From Cliona cf. orientalis (taxonomy: Eukaryota; Porifera; Demospongiae; Clionaida; Clionaidae), in assembly GCA_963930775.1 (NCBI GenBank), contig OZ005702.1, forward strand, positions 4,774,001 to 4,838,000: a stretch of 64,000 bases of DNA, given 5' to 3'. The notes under the pieces were generated by a model. The model was not told where the DNA came from. It worked only from the letters and a program-made list of their open reading frames with translations, and searched no databases. Of this stretch, positions 12,257 to 22,450 are shown piece after piece (positions within the stretch are counted from its first letter, which is position 1; each line of letters opens with the position of its first letter). Position numbers and translations under genes: made by a program.

Positions 12257-13147
12257 AGGGAGGGAGGGAGAGAGAGGGAGAAAAGGAAAGAGAGGGGGGG
12301 GGGGGGTGAAGTACCAGAGCACTAGTGAAGTGTTAGCTACCTTCAATTGTAAGTATACGCTCGGGATTTCCAGCTTTGATGTAAGCTGCTTTACAACACA
12401 GACTCTTCCTCTGATGTATCCAGACTACACTGGTAAGGCTCACCCATCCCTGGACTTTTTCTATGCTGATACACTCGCCTCACACACGCTTCTAGCCTCG
12501 TACCCAGGCCTGGGCACGAGGCTAACACGCTTCATATTATTTACCGTGGCCAACATTCATAAATACTTACTAGACTACAGAGAAGGAATCCCTCCATCTG
12601 GATGACGATGCCTCCTCCTTAGAAACTTGGAAGTACACAAGGAATATTCTATTTCTTGTCATTTACGACTTGTTCTTGGGCAGAAACCTTCGAGAAGATA
12701 TGGAAAATACCACGCGGTTGTACTGAAATTTTGTGATTTTCAATGCCGTATACTCTGGAACGGCTCGATGGAAAAACTTCGTTTCAGTCTCATATTGTAG
12801 AGCAACACAAGAGCTATTGAATGGTACTTGAATCATGGGAATCCATCCAAGGGAACCTAAATGCCCCACTTTTTGCGCGAGGCACTTTTTGTGAGCGCTT
12901 ACGAGTAGCATGCACAGAAGTGCTTGCCGCGGAGCTCATGAATGTCTCCGGGTTATAGGACTTGAACAAGTGGAAAGTAGAAGAGTTGCTCTGTCTTCTG
13001 GTCTTTGTTTGGAGTCCTAGAAGTGAAAGATGGCCTAGATAGAACAGGTAAGAAAAATAGATAAAAAACGGCAAAAATTGCATGCATTGGAATATACCAC
13101 CGGATGCACTTCCTGGATCTGCAACAATTGGACCACTGGCTTAACGG
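11549..13147. repeat. Fold-back (inverted) repeat, arms about 410-420 bp
   Basis: The left arm (about 11549-11960) and right arm (about 12725-13147) are inverted versions of each other. For example TGCAGATCCAGGAAGTGCATCC at the left is matched by GGATGCACTTCCTGGATCTG near 13101, and CCATTCAATAGCCCTTGTG by the CACAAGAGCTATTGAATGG block near 12804. Both arms encode the same peptide fragment (AQKVG.LGSLGWIPMIQVPF), an old coding or element-derived sequence with no family I recognise. The spacer of about 760 bp holds GA-rich low-complexity DNA. Confidence 0.75.
12217..12306. repeat. GA-rich and poly-G low-complexity tract
   Basis: Runs of GAGA, GGGAGGGAGG and a G tract of about 13 bases lie inside the fold-back spacer. 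Confidence 0.9.
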
Positions 13148-13670
13148 CTGTACTGATATAGAGGATGATTGAACCATAGGTACGTCGTGGCTAGCTAATT
13201 AAATCTAACAATAAGCTTTTATGTTTAGAACTAGCACTGTGGTTGGCTGAAACGGGTTTGGACAATAGTCTTTGAACCTGTGTACGGCTGATTACATGCT
13301 GGTAAGCATAATATTTCCTAGTACAGTATGGGCAGTGTACGGTTGATCATATAAAGTGAGGTGTGTGAGGGATGTGAATTATAGGTAACAAACTAGCACT
13401 ATAATTGGCTGAAACGGGTTTGGACATTATGATAGTCTTTGAACCTGTGTACGGCTGATTACATGCTGGTATATGCCTGTAATTTCCTGGTACTGTGTGT
13501 GTGTTTGATTTCATACTGATATAGATGATGATTGAACCATAGGTACGTCATGGCTAACTAATTAAATCCAACAATAAGCTTTTATGTTTAGAACTAGCAC
13601 TGTGGTTGGCTGAAACGGGTTTGGACAATAGTCTTTGAACCTGTGTACGGCTGATTACATGCTGGTAAGC
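13148..13670. repeat. Tandem/dispersed repeat containing CTTTGAACCTGTGTACGGCT
   Basis: The block CTTTGAACCTGTGTACGGCT, followed by GATTACATGCTGGTA, occurs near 13270, 13437 and 13631 and once more left of the fold-back near 11462. The intervening ACTAGCACTGTGGTTGGCTG and GAACCATAGGTACGTC blocks repeat too. The shared sequence on both sides ties these units to the fold-back as one repeat complex. Confidence 0.7.
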
Positions 13671-13805
13671 CTTTTGGTACAATTAGAGCAGCTGAAACCG
13701 AATGAATGAGGCCCCCCATAAATGATAATAATATGTATATTATGCTGATATGTTTCAAGATGCATAAATTGTTAGTGTTTATGTTTGCAGACTGCCATTC
13801 ATACT

Positions 13806-13813
13806 TCTCTAGG
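13806..13813. other. 8-bp target-site duplication, left side
   Basis: TCTCTAGG directly precedes the element end at 13814 and recurs at 22443-22450. Eight bases is the target length reported for KDZ/Zisupton-type elements. Confidence 0.75.
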
Positions 13814-13837
13814 GAGTGATGTCCAGTGCTGCCTACA
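13814..13837. repeat. Terminal inverted repeat, ATPase end
   Basis: Reads inward as GAGTG then ATGTCCAGTGCTGCCTACA. It differs from the other end at four of 24 positions. A hairpin ATCCCAGGA-GAG-TCCTGGGAT follows at about 13849-13869. Confidence 0.75.
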
Positions 13838-14138
13838 CTGATCCTGACTATCCCAGGAGAGTCCTGGGATAGATATACATGAATTATAATTAGTGTCTAC
13901 AAGTCATGAAGACATGCTATTAAAGTTCTGAGGTAGCTAACCCAGAACAATCCGTGTATACTTGAAAATCATATTGCATAATATGAGCTTCATTATCCAG
14001 AGAATGTTATAATAATTGTCTATAATAGACTATTATAGGGAAGCACAAGTGTCTGGAGGATCCTATTCTATAGGTGAAGAATGACTGTCTGCTATATTAT
14101 ATCAATTGCCCATAGGTAGCTAAGTGATTTACCGGAGA

Positions 14139-14962
14139 ATCCTTAAAATGCATGCATAATAATACCATCCACTGTTGGGAGGATCCTTGAAACCTTGCAC
14201 CAATAGCACTTGACCGTCCGGAGCATCCTTAAAGTGGCCATATAGACAAGTAGTGCTTGACTATCCGGAGGATCCTTGAAATGCCCATCAACATGTAGCA
14301 CTTGGCTATCCGGAGGATCCTTTAAATGCCATACCCAAAAGCAAGTATATAGCACTTGGCTGTCCAGAGGATCCTTGAAGTGCCCATAGGCAAGTAGCTT
14401 GGCTGTCCGGAGGATCCTTGAAGTGCCCATAGGCAAGTAGCTTGGCTGTCCGGAGGATCCTAGGAGTGCCCATCAGCAAGTAGTGCTTGACTGTCCGGAG
14501 GATCCTTGAAATGCCCATCAACAGTAGCACTTGGCTATCCGGAGGATCCTTTAAATGCCACACCCATAAGCAAGTAGCATGCACTTGGCTGTCCGGAGGA
14601 TCCTTGAAGTGCCCATAGGCAAGTAGCTTGGCTGTCCGGAGGATCCTTGAAGTGCCCATAGGCAAGTAGCTTGGCTGTCCGGAGGATCCTTGAAGTGCCC
14701 ATTGCATAGACAAGTAGCTTGGCTGTCAGGAGGATCCTTGAAATGCCCATAGACAAGTAGCTTGGCTGTCCGGAGGATCCTTGAAATGCCCATAGACAAG
14801 TAGCTTGGCTGTCCGGAGGATCCTTGAAATGCCCATGCATAGACAAGTAGCTTGGCTGTCCGGAGGATCCTTGAAATACCCATAGACAAATAGTGCTTGA
14901 CTGTCCTGAGGATCCTTGAAATACCATGCAGTACCACTTGGTTGTCCGGAAGATCCTTGCAA
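14139..14962. repeat. Tandem array of about 43-bp units with GGATCCTCCGGA core (right copy)
   Basis: Inverse of the array at 4357-5180, here reading TCCGGAGGATCCTTGAAGTG with the spacer reversed. The only base difference I saw between the two transposon copies lies in it (14338 against 4981). Confidence 0.85.
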
Positions 14963-15336
14963 AGCAAATTACAGTAGCACTTGGCTGTACGAAAAACCCT
15001 ATGAGTGATGAGGTCCGATACGTAGCGGAATGACTGACAGACTGTCTATATAATATAGATCCATTTAATATCAACATTTAAGGTAATAATATTCTATTGT
15101 GAATCACCATCAATCACAAGTATCATGATAATCATACAGTGTAGAATGTATAGGGAATTGTTACAGAAAAACATAATGGCACTACTATAAGCAAGGTGAT
15201 CACAATACATACTTTTGTAGCTTGTTATAATAATATTATTAAATTCATTGGGAGATAGAATATATAATCATGATCAACCTGCTCACTGACAGGAGTATCG
15301 ATTTAATCAGTCTAGCATAAGAGCGATATTCATGGT

Positions 15337-18300
15337 TTACTTCCTTGGAGATACTCGGATATGTGTTTGCCTATAAGAAAATGAAAATCATTTAGCTATC
15401 CACTATACACAAATATATATATATAGCAATGTGCTAGTGAAATTAAAAAATAGACATGTGGAGAGTACCCTCAGTACTAAAGAGTATATACTTCAGACCT
15501 CATAATTTCTACGCATAAAAATTGTGTACTGCATGAAAAATCTCTTCTATATAGTATAGTCATTATAAAACATTCCATAAGCATACACGAATAACATCTT
15601 ACCAGGGAACATCTATATGTTTGATTGCCTCTTCATATTCACTGATAGACACATTATACTTCGTCAATTTCAAGGCCAACTGTGTCATCCCATCCTTGTC
15701 ATCATCTGCTGGAAGTGGCCTTTTTCGAAAGTTGAACAGCTGTATTATAATATTGTCAGTAGCAACAAAAGAATGGATATGATTACCGTGAAACTATTAT
15801 GCTGCAATTAGTTTAGAAGTACATACCTTGTTAGCACCACGTCCACCACAATGCTCTAGCCTTCCTAGATCATCATCTTGAAGCAGTTGAAAGCCTGCCA
15901 AGGCTCCCACCTTGTGGCCATAGGACCGAAATTTCTTCTTATCAAGCAAAGTGCTCACATTGAGGTAAGATCCAGGCAGCTTTAAGCAGTGTGCTGCTAC
16001 ATCCATGCTGTTCTTGTATGACTGTGATATAGGAGCTGTATTTATACACACAAAGCAACGTAGTGTTATCTAAGTGGTTACTTGCAGGGAAAAGCGTATA
16101 ATAATTATTAGCCTCCTCCCAAGACCAAATTTTCAAGCTCTCTTACTTTTCACAATTAAATTTTAACCTACGTAGCTGAGGGCCTATAGGATGAGGCTGT
16201 TGCCATATCATAATATAGCAATGGGTCTGATTTCAAAGTAAATGTGATTATAATGCATGTATGAATACCAAAATCAAAACAATAGCATACATTTAAGTGG
16301 TTCCACTGTGCTTTTTCGTCCACCAATGATAGCCGTGTGCTCATTACACATTTCCACGTAATTGATAGCAGCTTTAATTGCTACAGTGGACAAAACCTCT
16401 TCAAGGGGATGACAGTCATCTAGAGTAAAGAGTGCATTGAAAATTGCTGCCACCCGCAGTATTTGCCCTTTGGATTTGCTAATAACACCAGTGAGAAGCT
16501 CATCCATTCCACAAAGATCTTCTAGCTGCGCTTGAATGCTGTCAAATTTCGTTTGAAAATCAGGACAATCTCTTGGTAGAATCCACGTACGGTGCTTGGG
16601 CTTGTCTCCTCCTCCATTGATCCAAAGATTAGTTAACAAGGTGACTGAAAATTGCAACATACATCATGTATAGCCTCTCTATATTGCATGTATACAGTCC
16701 AACCTCTATTATTCAAAACCCTTTGATTGACTCCAAAAATCGCAGTATTTGGATAAGCAGTTCAGATAATCGAAAATCACTCCTGTCTCTATGATTACTC
16801 AAACATTTAGCAAGTAATTTTTATGTCTTATACAGATCGACCTCGATTATGTGTACCTTCAATTATCTGAACTTTGGAGCCAAGCAAAAATACAAAAGTG
16901 GGACACGAGTTAGATGTGCACATGTACAGTAGAATATAGTGTAGCCACCCGGCTAGCTACGATTGTGCTAAAAAATAGCAACTAGCACTAAGATCACATT
17001 CAAGAGTGAGAGTAAAGGTTATGAGTACTTCTATAGGCAATGACACGTCATATAGCTGATATTGGGTCTTATAAATATTAAAGTGTAATTAATGGATAGC
17101 AGCGCTGACTACCCACACGAATAGTTATATATAGAGGCTTAACTAACATTACATCATTATCTCTTTCTGTTCCAATTGTGTCTATATTACAGTGCAACCT
17201 CGATTGTCCAGACTTCATTTATCCGGAACGTTGATTATAGGCTAGGTATCATAAACCAGGTGAGAAATGTAGGCACTTCAGTTATCCGGACATTTCACTT
17301 AATATCTGGTATGGCAATGATCAGCCTGTGAACAATGTGGTCGAGATTGCACTGTATTGCAAGGATATCATAGGCCTACCTTATCATGAGTACTATAGTA
17401 CTTATTTTATTTACCTATGGATTGTGTTACTTCCTCAGGAACAGGTTTTAGACTAGAAAATTTTGCGAATGTAGGTTTAGGGAATAACCAAAGAAAACGC
17501 TGGCTGAAGCCACGTTCAGCACCTGCATGTTGCTCTATGATATTCCTTGCAACTGCCGGTTGAGTGAATCCACCCACAGTTAGAGCAGTATTGTCCATCT
17601 GAAAGTTTGCATGACCTGTAACTGCATGCATGCATACTTTGGTTAATTTAATATCTGCATGTAAAAAATTTCACTACATAAAAATTCACCATGCCCAACT
17701 ACCTTTGTATTGCAGAAACTTTTAGTGGAAAATTTTTCACCAATGCAGTAAAGGTTAATACATACATGTACTCTATACAACTTAACTAGGACAAAAAAAT
17801 GGGGTAACTAAATTTTTCTCAATGAGAGCAGATGGCGAAATTGGTAAAAATTATTTTTCTGGTAAAACTTTCCATGCATACGGTAAGGAAATATGCAACA
17901 TGACATCACAGACAGTTATGTATAATTACCTGTTCGACGAGTCCAAGGATGACCATTGTACAACATTAAAAATGTTGAAGTGTCATGTGAGTCACTTATT
18001 CCTTTTGATCCATAAAGATTAATCTGTGTAAGAAAGGAGCTTAATTCATCATAAAGTCCAAGCAATCTGCCATCATTGTTCGCCATTAGTGCGCCCATCT
18101 TTTCAAATGAAGATTCCTCAACTGTCCAAGATGGGTGGATGTCCTTTCTGCCACATTTCGATCGTACTTCACGTAAGAGGCCAAGGAAGTAATTAAAGAG
18201 AGAGGATTTGCCACTGCCAGTAGGCATTCCGATAGTCGTCCACAGAATGACTGGTTCCATCCATTGGGTACCCTCTACGTTCACATACGAATGTGCCAGC

Positions 18301-18380
18301 AAAAAACTCACAATAATCATGAGACCACTAATAACAGCTGTTGGTGGCATACTCATAGCTGTGCCTATTGACTCACACGC
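15337..18380 (-). CDS. DUF3987-like P-loop ATPase of the transposon (right copy)
   Basis: Exons (complement) are 17930-18380, 17415-17615, 16291-16644, 15827-16035, 15603-15739 and 15337-15370. All compared frames are identical to the left copy. The first exon shows AHSYVNVEGTQWMEPVILW ahead of the Walker A motif GMPTGSGKSS, then DELSSF and the LYNGHPWTRRTG block. The last exon adds QTHIRVSPRK before TAA. The gene diverges from the transposase across a spacer of about 590 bp, which suggests joint expression. The family is widespread in bacteria and phages as helicase/primase-type ATPases; use as a eukaryotic transposon accessory protein is inference. The N-terminus is unresolved. Confidence 0.7.
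17190..17354. mobile_element. 165-bp pogo-like MITE (right copy)
   Basis: Mirror of 1965-2129, with TA duplications and CAGTGCAA..TCGA ends intact. Decayed relatives follow at 16695-16909. Confidence 0.6.
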
Positions 18381-18970
18381 CTATAAATGATATAAATACT
18401 ATAATTACACACACAATACACTCTTGCTATGTTTCTAAAAAGGGAAGCAATTTATGAATCCTCTTTGAAGATAAGGATGTATACGTATGCACTACTGATC
18501 ATTACAGTAGCTATAATCCATGCAGCTATGACATCCTTTTGGCCTGCCATAATAATGTCCACCAAATTCAGCTGAGTCATCCACACCTTAGGTGTTAATT
18601 AACCACCATATCAAAGTGCAAAGATATCTACCACTTCTCATCACATCCGTGAATGGGGGCTGGGCACAAGACTACGTCAATGCAAGGCTAATGCATAAAC
18701 ATCCAAGCAGTGGAGACTATTATTGTTGGAAAATTTAAGGTGCTTTGGCAGTATGCCTCGGAAATCACCAAATTAAAAGTTCTAACTCGCATAGTGTTGA
18801 TACCGTATCGAACAGTCAATTTTAAACCCACCAATATCTAGGCAATGGTGATTTTGGGCCCAACCACCATAATATTTAATTCTCGCCAATATTTCCAGCT
18901 ATATACAGTAACTGTAGAAAGGATGTTCAGCGTTACGTGGGAAGGATATGATTACAGTACATTGATATAG
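18381..18970. promoter_or_regulatory. Divergent intergenic spacer of the transposon (right copy)
   Basis: Lies between the divergently transcribed ATPase and transposase genes and probably holds both promoters and first exons. An ATG at 18924 opens a short frame (MFSVTWEGYDYST) that resembles a chromo segment but does not join the next exon in frame, so I did not use it as the start. Confidence 0.3.
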
Positions 18971-20976
18971 GTCACCAATGCAAGTATCCTGGATGTAAGA
19001 AGGTACTTGTGTTGGATGGAAACATGAAAAACAGACGTGATGTTTGTATGGCGCGTGATGCTGGATATACCACATATGAAGGCCTACCAGGTGCAGTCAA
19101 GACAGGTTGTATGAACTCACCAGAACTGGGTGCCCGTCACTGCTCGTTACATAAAGTGCGGGCATGTAACCCATTTACTGGAGATGAAGATAAGGACGCT
19201 CCTGAATGTTCAGAATCTCATGATAAAGTTGTTGAAATGATATTAGAGAAAAGGACCACCAGAAAGGCTATTTACTACAAGGTATGGATTGACTATAATA
19301 TTATTAATCAGCAGCTGAGTATATATAATTCAAGCATAATTACATAGGTTTTATGGGTTGGAAAAGAGGCAGTGTCAGCAACATGGGTTCACGAAAAGAG
19401 TTTGTCATTGGATGTCATTGCTGAGTATGAGAAGGGATTATCTACGGTAGTAAATGTTCACAAAGTGTCTCAAGGAGGACAAACATCAATTACAGCATCT
19501 GTGGATGTTGGTGCTAATGAGCCACCAAGGAAAAAGTCCAAAACTGATAGATGGATTACGCCAAGCTCGTCAGGGTAAATTCATACTAATTAATTCTTGT
19601 AGGAATCTCTGTCCATTCTTCTGCAATTTGTGTCCTAAAGCTAGTAGGCATATGTATACATGTCGAGGATGTTAAGAATTTATGGCTATTATTATTTATC
19701 AAAACTTGGAGGCCTACACATAATTATTATAGTCACAAATATGACAAAACCAGGTTCTAATAAGTCGTGAGGAATTTGCATCATATTGAGCCCATACTAA
19801 TTATTGTGATGCTATAATATTATACAAATTAACATTGTTTTGTGGGCCACAATAGAAATAGGGGAGAGGGGATGATACAAAAATACATACTTTTTGGGTA
19901 AAGATCGTCAATCGCACCATATACGTTATGAGAATTCATGATTTCTCGGGTCGTATTACAACCAATAATTATAAATGGTGATTATCAAGTCAGTATCCTT
20001 ATTGGTTGGTCAGCTGCATGAGAGTGCTTTGTAGTAAAATTAGTTCTAGTTGCACTATGACCTAATTTTCTATAATGTAACAAGTTGATTATAGGTATAA
20101 TACTATTATTATGAAACTGATCTTTATTCATGTTAATTTAGAGCAATGACTCAGTCCACTGATGATAATAACTTACGGTGCAACACTGAAAAAGACAAGG
20201 ATGTGAAATTGAATCATCATACAGCAGGTTAAGGGCAGCCATCAGCAATTTTTTTGCATATTGATAACAGTGCTTCTAATACAGGTATTCTAGCTGCATG
20301 TGGCACCATCTCAATACTGTCCGAGTTGTATGTGGCTGAGTCAAAGAGTCAAGTCTACGGTGAAGTACATGATTTCATTCAACGAAATGCAGCCTCTCTC
20401 TCTGATCTAAGTAATTGCTACAATGTGCACGTACATGTAATATGAATTCCACAATGTTCTTCATATCCATTACTATAGTATTATACATGTGCATGTCGCT
20501 ATTATGGCCATCAATTTTATATTATAAATACAGAATACATCTGTTATGACGATGGATGTCATTTGAGAAAATTTGCTCAGAATCCCATGAGGAAGGATCT
20601 TACACCAACCACTAAGGTTATAGCTTCACTTGAAATACTGGTGGACAAAATGCATATGGCGGGCCACACAGACAAATGGTGTAAGGACACATGTGATTCA
20701 CGAAAGGTTTCAGACTTAAATGAAGTAAGTGTAATGATATTCACATCAAGTACAGTTAGCCTTGTATTATAATAATTATGACATCATAAACAACTATTAT
20801 TTTTATAATATTAGGTGGACACAGAAGTGTGCGAACAGACTTTTGCCTGGTTGTCTAGATATGCTAAAATCACAAGAAAAATGAATAGACAGCATTTCCT
20901 ATTTTATTTACTCTATATTTGTGATCTTCACAATCATAGGGAAGAACGTAAGCTGAAAAACTCTGGCTACCTGTAG
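18971..20976 (+). CDS. KDZ-like transposase with cysteine cluster and chromo-like segment
   Basis: Exons are 18971-19281, 19348-19574, 20142-20227, 20285-20410, 20534-20724 and 20815-20976. All phases agree and TAG is at 20974. Exon 1 is a Cys/His cluster (HQCKYPGCKK, LDGN, GC..P, CSLH). The exon 1/2 junction reads IYYK-VLWVGKEAVSATWVHE and SLDVIAEYEKG, resembling a chromodomain. Exons 3-4 give CNTEKDK, HHTAG, ILAACGTI and VAESKSQVYGEV. Exon 5 gives YDDGCHLRKF and DKMHMAGHTDKWC. Exon 6 gives VDTEVCEQTFAWLSRYAK and MNRQHFLFYLLY. The D..C.L, H..GH....C and TE..EQ.F.WLS series fits the Kyakuja-Dileera-Zisupton transposase core, as does the 8-bp target duplication. The start codon was not found; all visible exons are open. 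Confidence 0.7.
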
Positions 20977-21662
20977 TTAGTTAAACTTTGATCTATATAG
21001 GAGTTACTGCAATGGGGCACATTCTAATTCATGTGCAGTATGACTTAATACACAATTATCGCTATATATAATTGATCTATCCTGTATGCATATATATGTA
21101 TGTACAAAATTTAGTGTGCTTGACATTGAGAAACTGAGAGTGAATAGTATAATATATCTTTACATGTGGTATGACTATGCATGCACAAACTATTATCCTG
21201 TCAATGAATGATACTCCAAATCGGGTGACATGCACTTCAGATATCCCCTATATCGACCATGGTGTGTGTAACTGTTTATACTCACATGCACCTACAATAA
21301 TATTTAAGTACACACAATTTTTTTTGACCACAAAGTATTGTGCTGCATGCATGGGACCCTGTAAGATGTTGGCATGCATACATGCATGCATGTTTTATGG
21401 ATGATTCTTGTTACATATTAATTTTAATAAGGATTGCCTGGATCATCCAGACATTCATGTGGCATGCTTGAAGAGGTATCATACTATTATAGGATACTTC
21501 AGATACTCATGACATCATTATCTACAGCCATGCACTTACATGTCACTGTAATGAATGAATAGTGAACGTCACTACTGTGGCAAAATGTAGTGACTGTCAC
21601 TACATTTTGCTACTGCAACAGATGTCACTATACCAAGTAGTGATATTCACTTACAGAGCAGA
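20977..21662. other. 3' flank of the transposase inside the transposon
   Basis: Non-coding and AT-rich, with a degenerate GGATCATCCAGACA near 21438 that resembles the array core, and a short inverted TGTAGTGACTGTCACTACA near 21585-21606. Confidence 0.4.
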
Positions 21663-22036
21663 GGTATCCCAGGATACGTGGGATCCTCCGGATACTCATG
21701 ACATTGTGGTATATATTATGCTTAAATATTATGTATCCTTGGATGTGTCATGCACTTGAACAATGTCATGTATCTGGGATCCTCCGGATACTCGTGACAT
21801 TGTGGTATATATTATGCTTAAAATGTATCCTTGGATGTGTCATGCACTTGAACAGTGTCATGTATCTGGGATCCTCCGGATACTTGTGACATATGCTTAA
21901 AATGTATTCTTGGATGTGTCATGCACTTGAACAGTGTCATGTATCTGGGATCCTCCGGATACTCGTGACATTGTGGTATGTATGCTTAAATATGTATCCT
22001 TGGATGTGTAGGATCCTCCGGATACTCGTCCATGAC
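21663..22036. repeat. Subterminal array A: five GGGATCCTCCGGATACT cores, 60-95 bp spacing
   Basis: Cores near 21680, 21778, 21868, 21948 and 22010 are separated by CATGACATTGTGGTATATAT and ATCCTTGGATGTGTCATGC blocks. It shares GGATCCTCCGGA with the array at the other end of the element, although the spacers are unrelated. Confidence 0.8.
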
Positions 22037-22156
22037 ATTGTTACTGACAAGTTATAGAATACTCTGGATAATCATAAGCTACATTTTTGCCCAAGAGGTA
22101 TCGTATATGATCCTCTAGAAATGCTCATGCATGCTCATAATAATTATTACTGCTGA

Positions 22157-22418
22157 AAGGGATCCTCCGGACTATTACTAAGACCCATATACTAAAAGGT
22201 ATTGTCCGGACTTATCCTGACAATTATTGTAGGCAACATGTACACTATCGAATGGGATCCTCCGGACTTTTATTACTATAAGACACACATACCATGCAAA
22301 AGGTATTGTCTGGACTAATATCCTGACAATTACTGAGGCAACACTATCAAATGGGATCCTCCGGACTTTTACTAAGACATACATTGCAAAAGGTATTGTC
22401 CAGACTTATCCTGACAAC
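22157..22418. repeat. Subterminal array B: three units of about 95 bp carrying core plus TIR-like motif
   Basis: Each unit has GGGATCCTCCGGACT, then AAAAGGTATTGTC, then ATCCTGACAA and a copy of the TIR-internal TGTAGGCAACA (one variant lacks the T). The last unit runs into the terminal repeat itself, so the end of the element appears to have been amplified in tandem. Confidence 0.75.
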
Positions 22419-22442
22419 TGTAGGCAACACTGGACATGAATG
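22419..22442. repeat. Terminal inverted repeat, transposase end
   Basis: TGTAGGCAACACTGGACAT followed by GAATG, pairing with 13814-13837. Confidence 0.75.
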
Positions 22443-22450
22443 TCTCTAGG
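22443..22450. other. 8-bp target-site duplication, right side
   Basis: TCTCTAGG, identical to 13806-13813. Confidence 0.75.

Larger units (their letters stand above)
13814..22442 (+). mobile_element. Complete KDZ-like DNA transposon (right copy, 8629 bp)
   Basis: The borders are set by imperfect terminal inverted repeats (13814-13837 and 22419-22442, 20 of 24 positions matching, core ATGTCCAGTGYTGCCTACA) and by the TCTCTAGG duplication outside each. Order inside is a 43-bp-unit array, DUF3987-like ATPase (minus strand), divergent spacer, KDZ-like transposase (plus strand), and two further arrays with the same GGATCCTCCGGA core. All exons of both genes are open, with intact splice borders, so this copy could be active. 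Both the two-gene layout and the near identity with the left copy suggest recent mobility. Confidence 0.8.

Noticed and set aside
18924..18970. MFSVTWEGYDYST as first exon or second chromo segment of the transposase
   Set aside because: It does not join the next exon in frame and there is no suitable donor.
1..19318. Inverted duplication or assembly hairpin as the explanation of the matching arms
   Set aside because: Inner breakpoints coincide with transposon termini and an 8-bp duplication flanks the right copy. It cannot be fully excluded without reads, so it is kept as a check.
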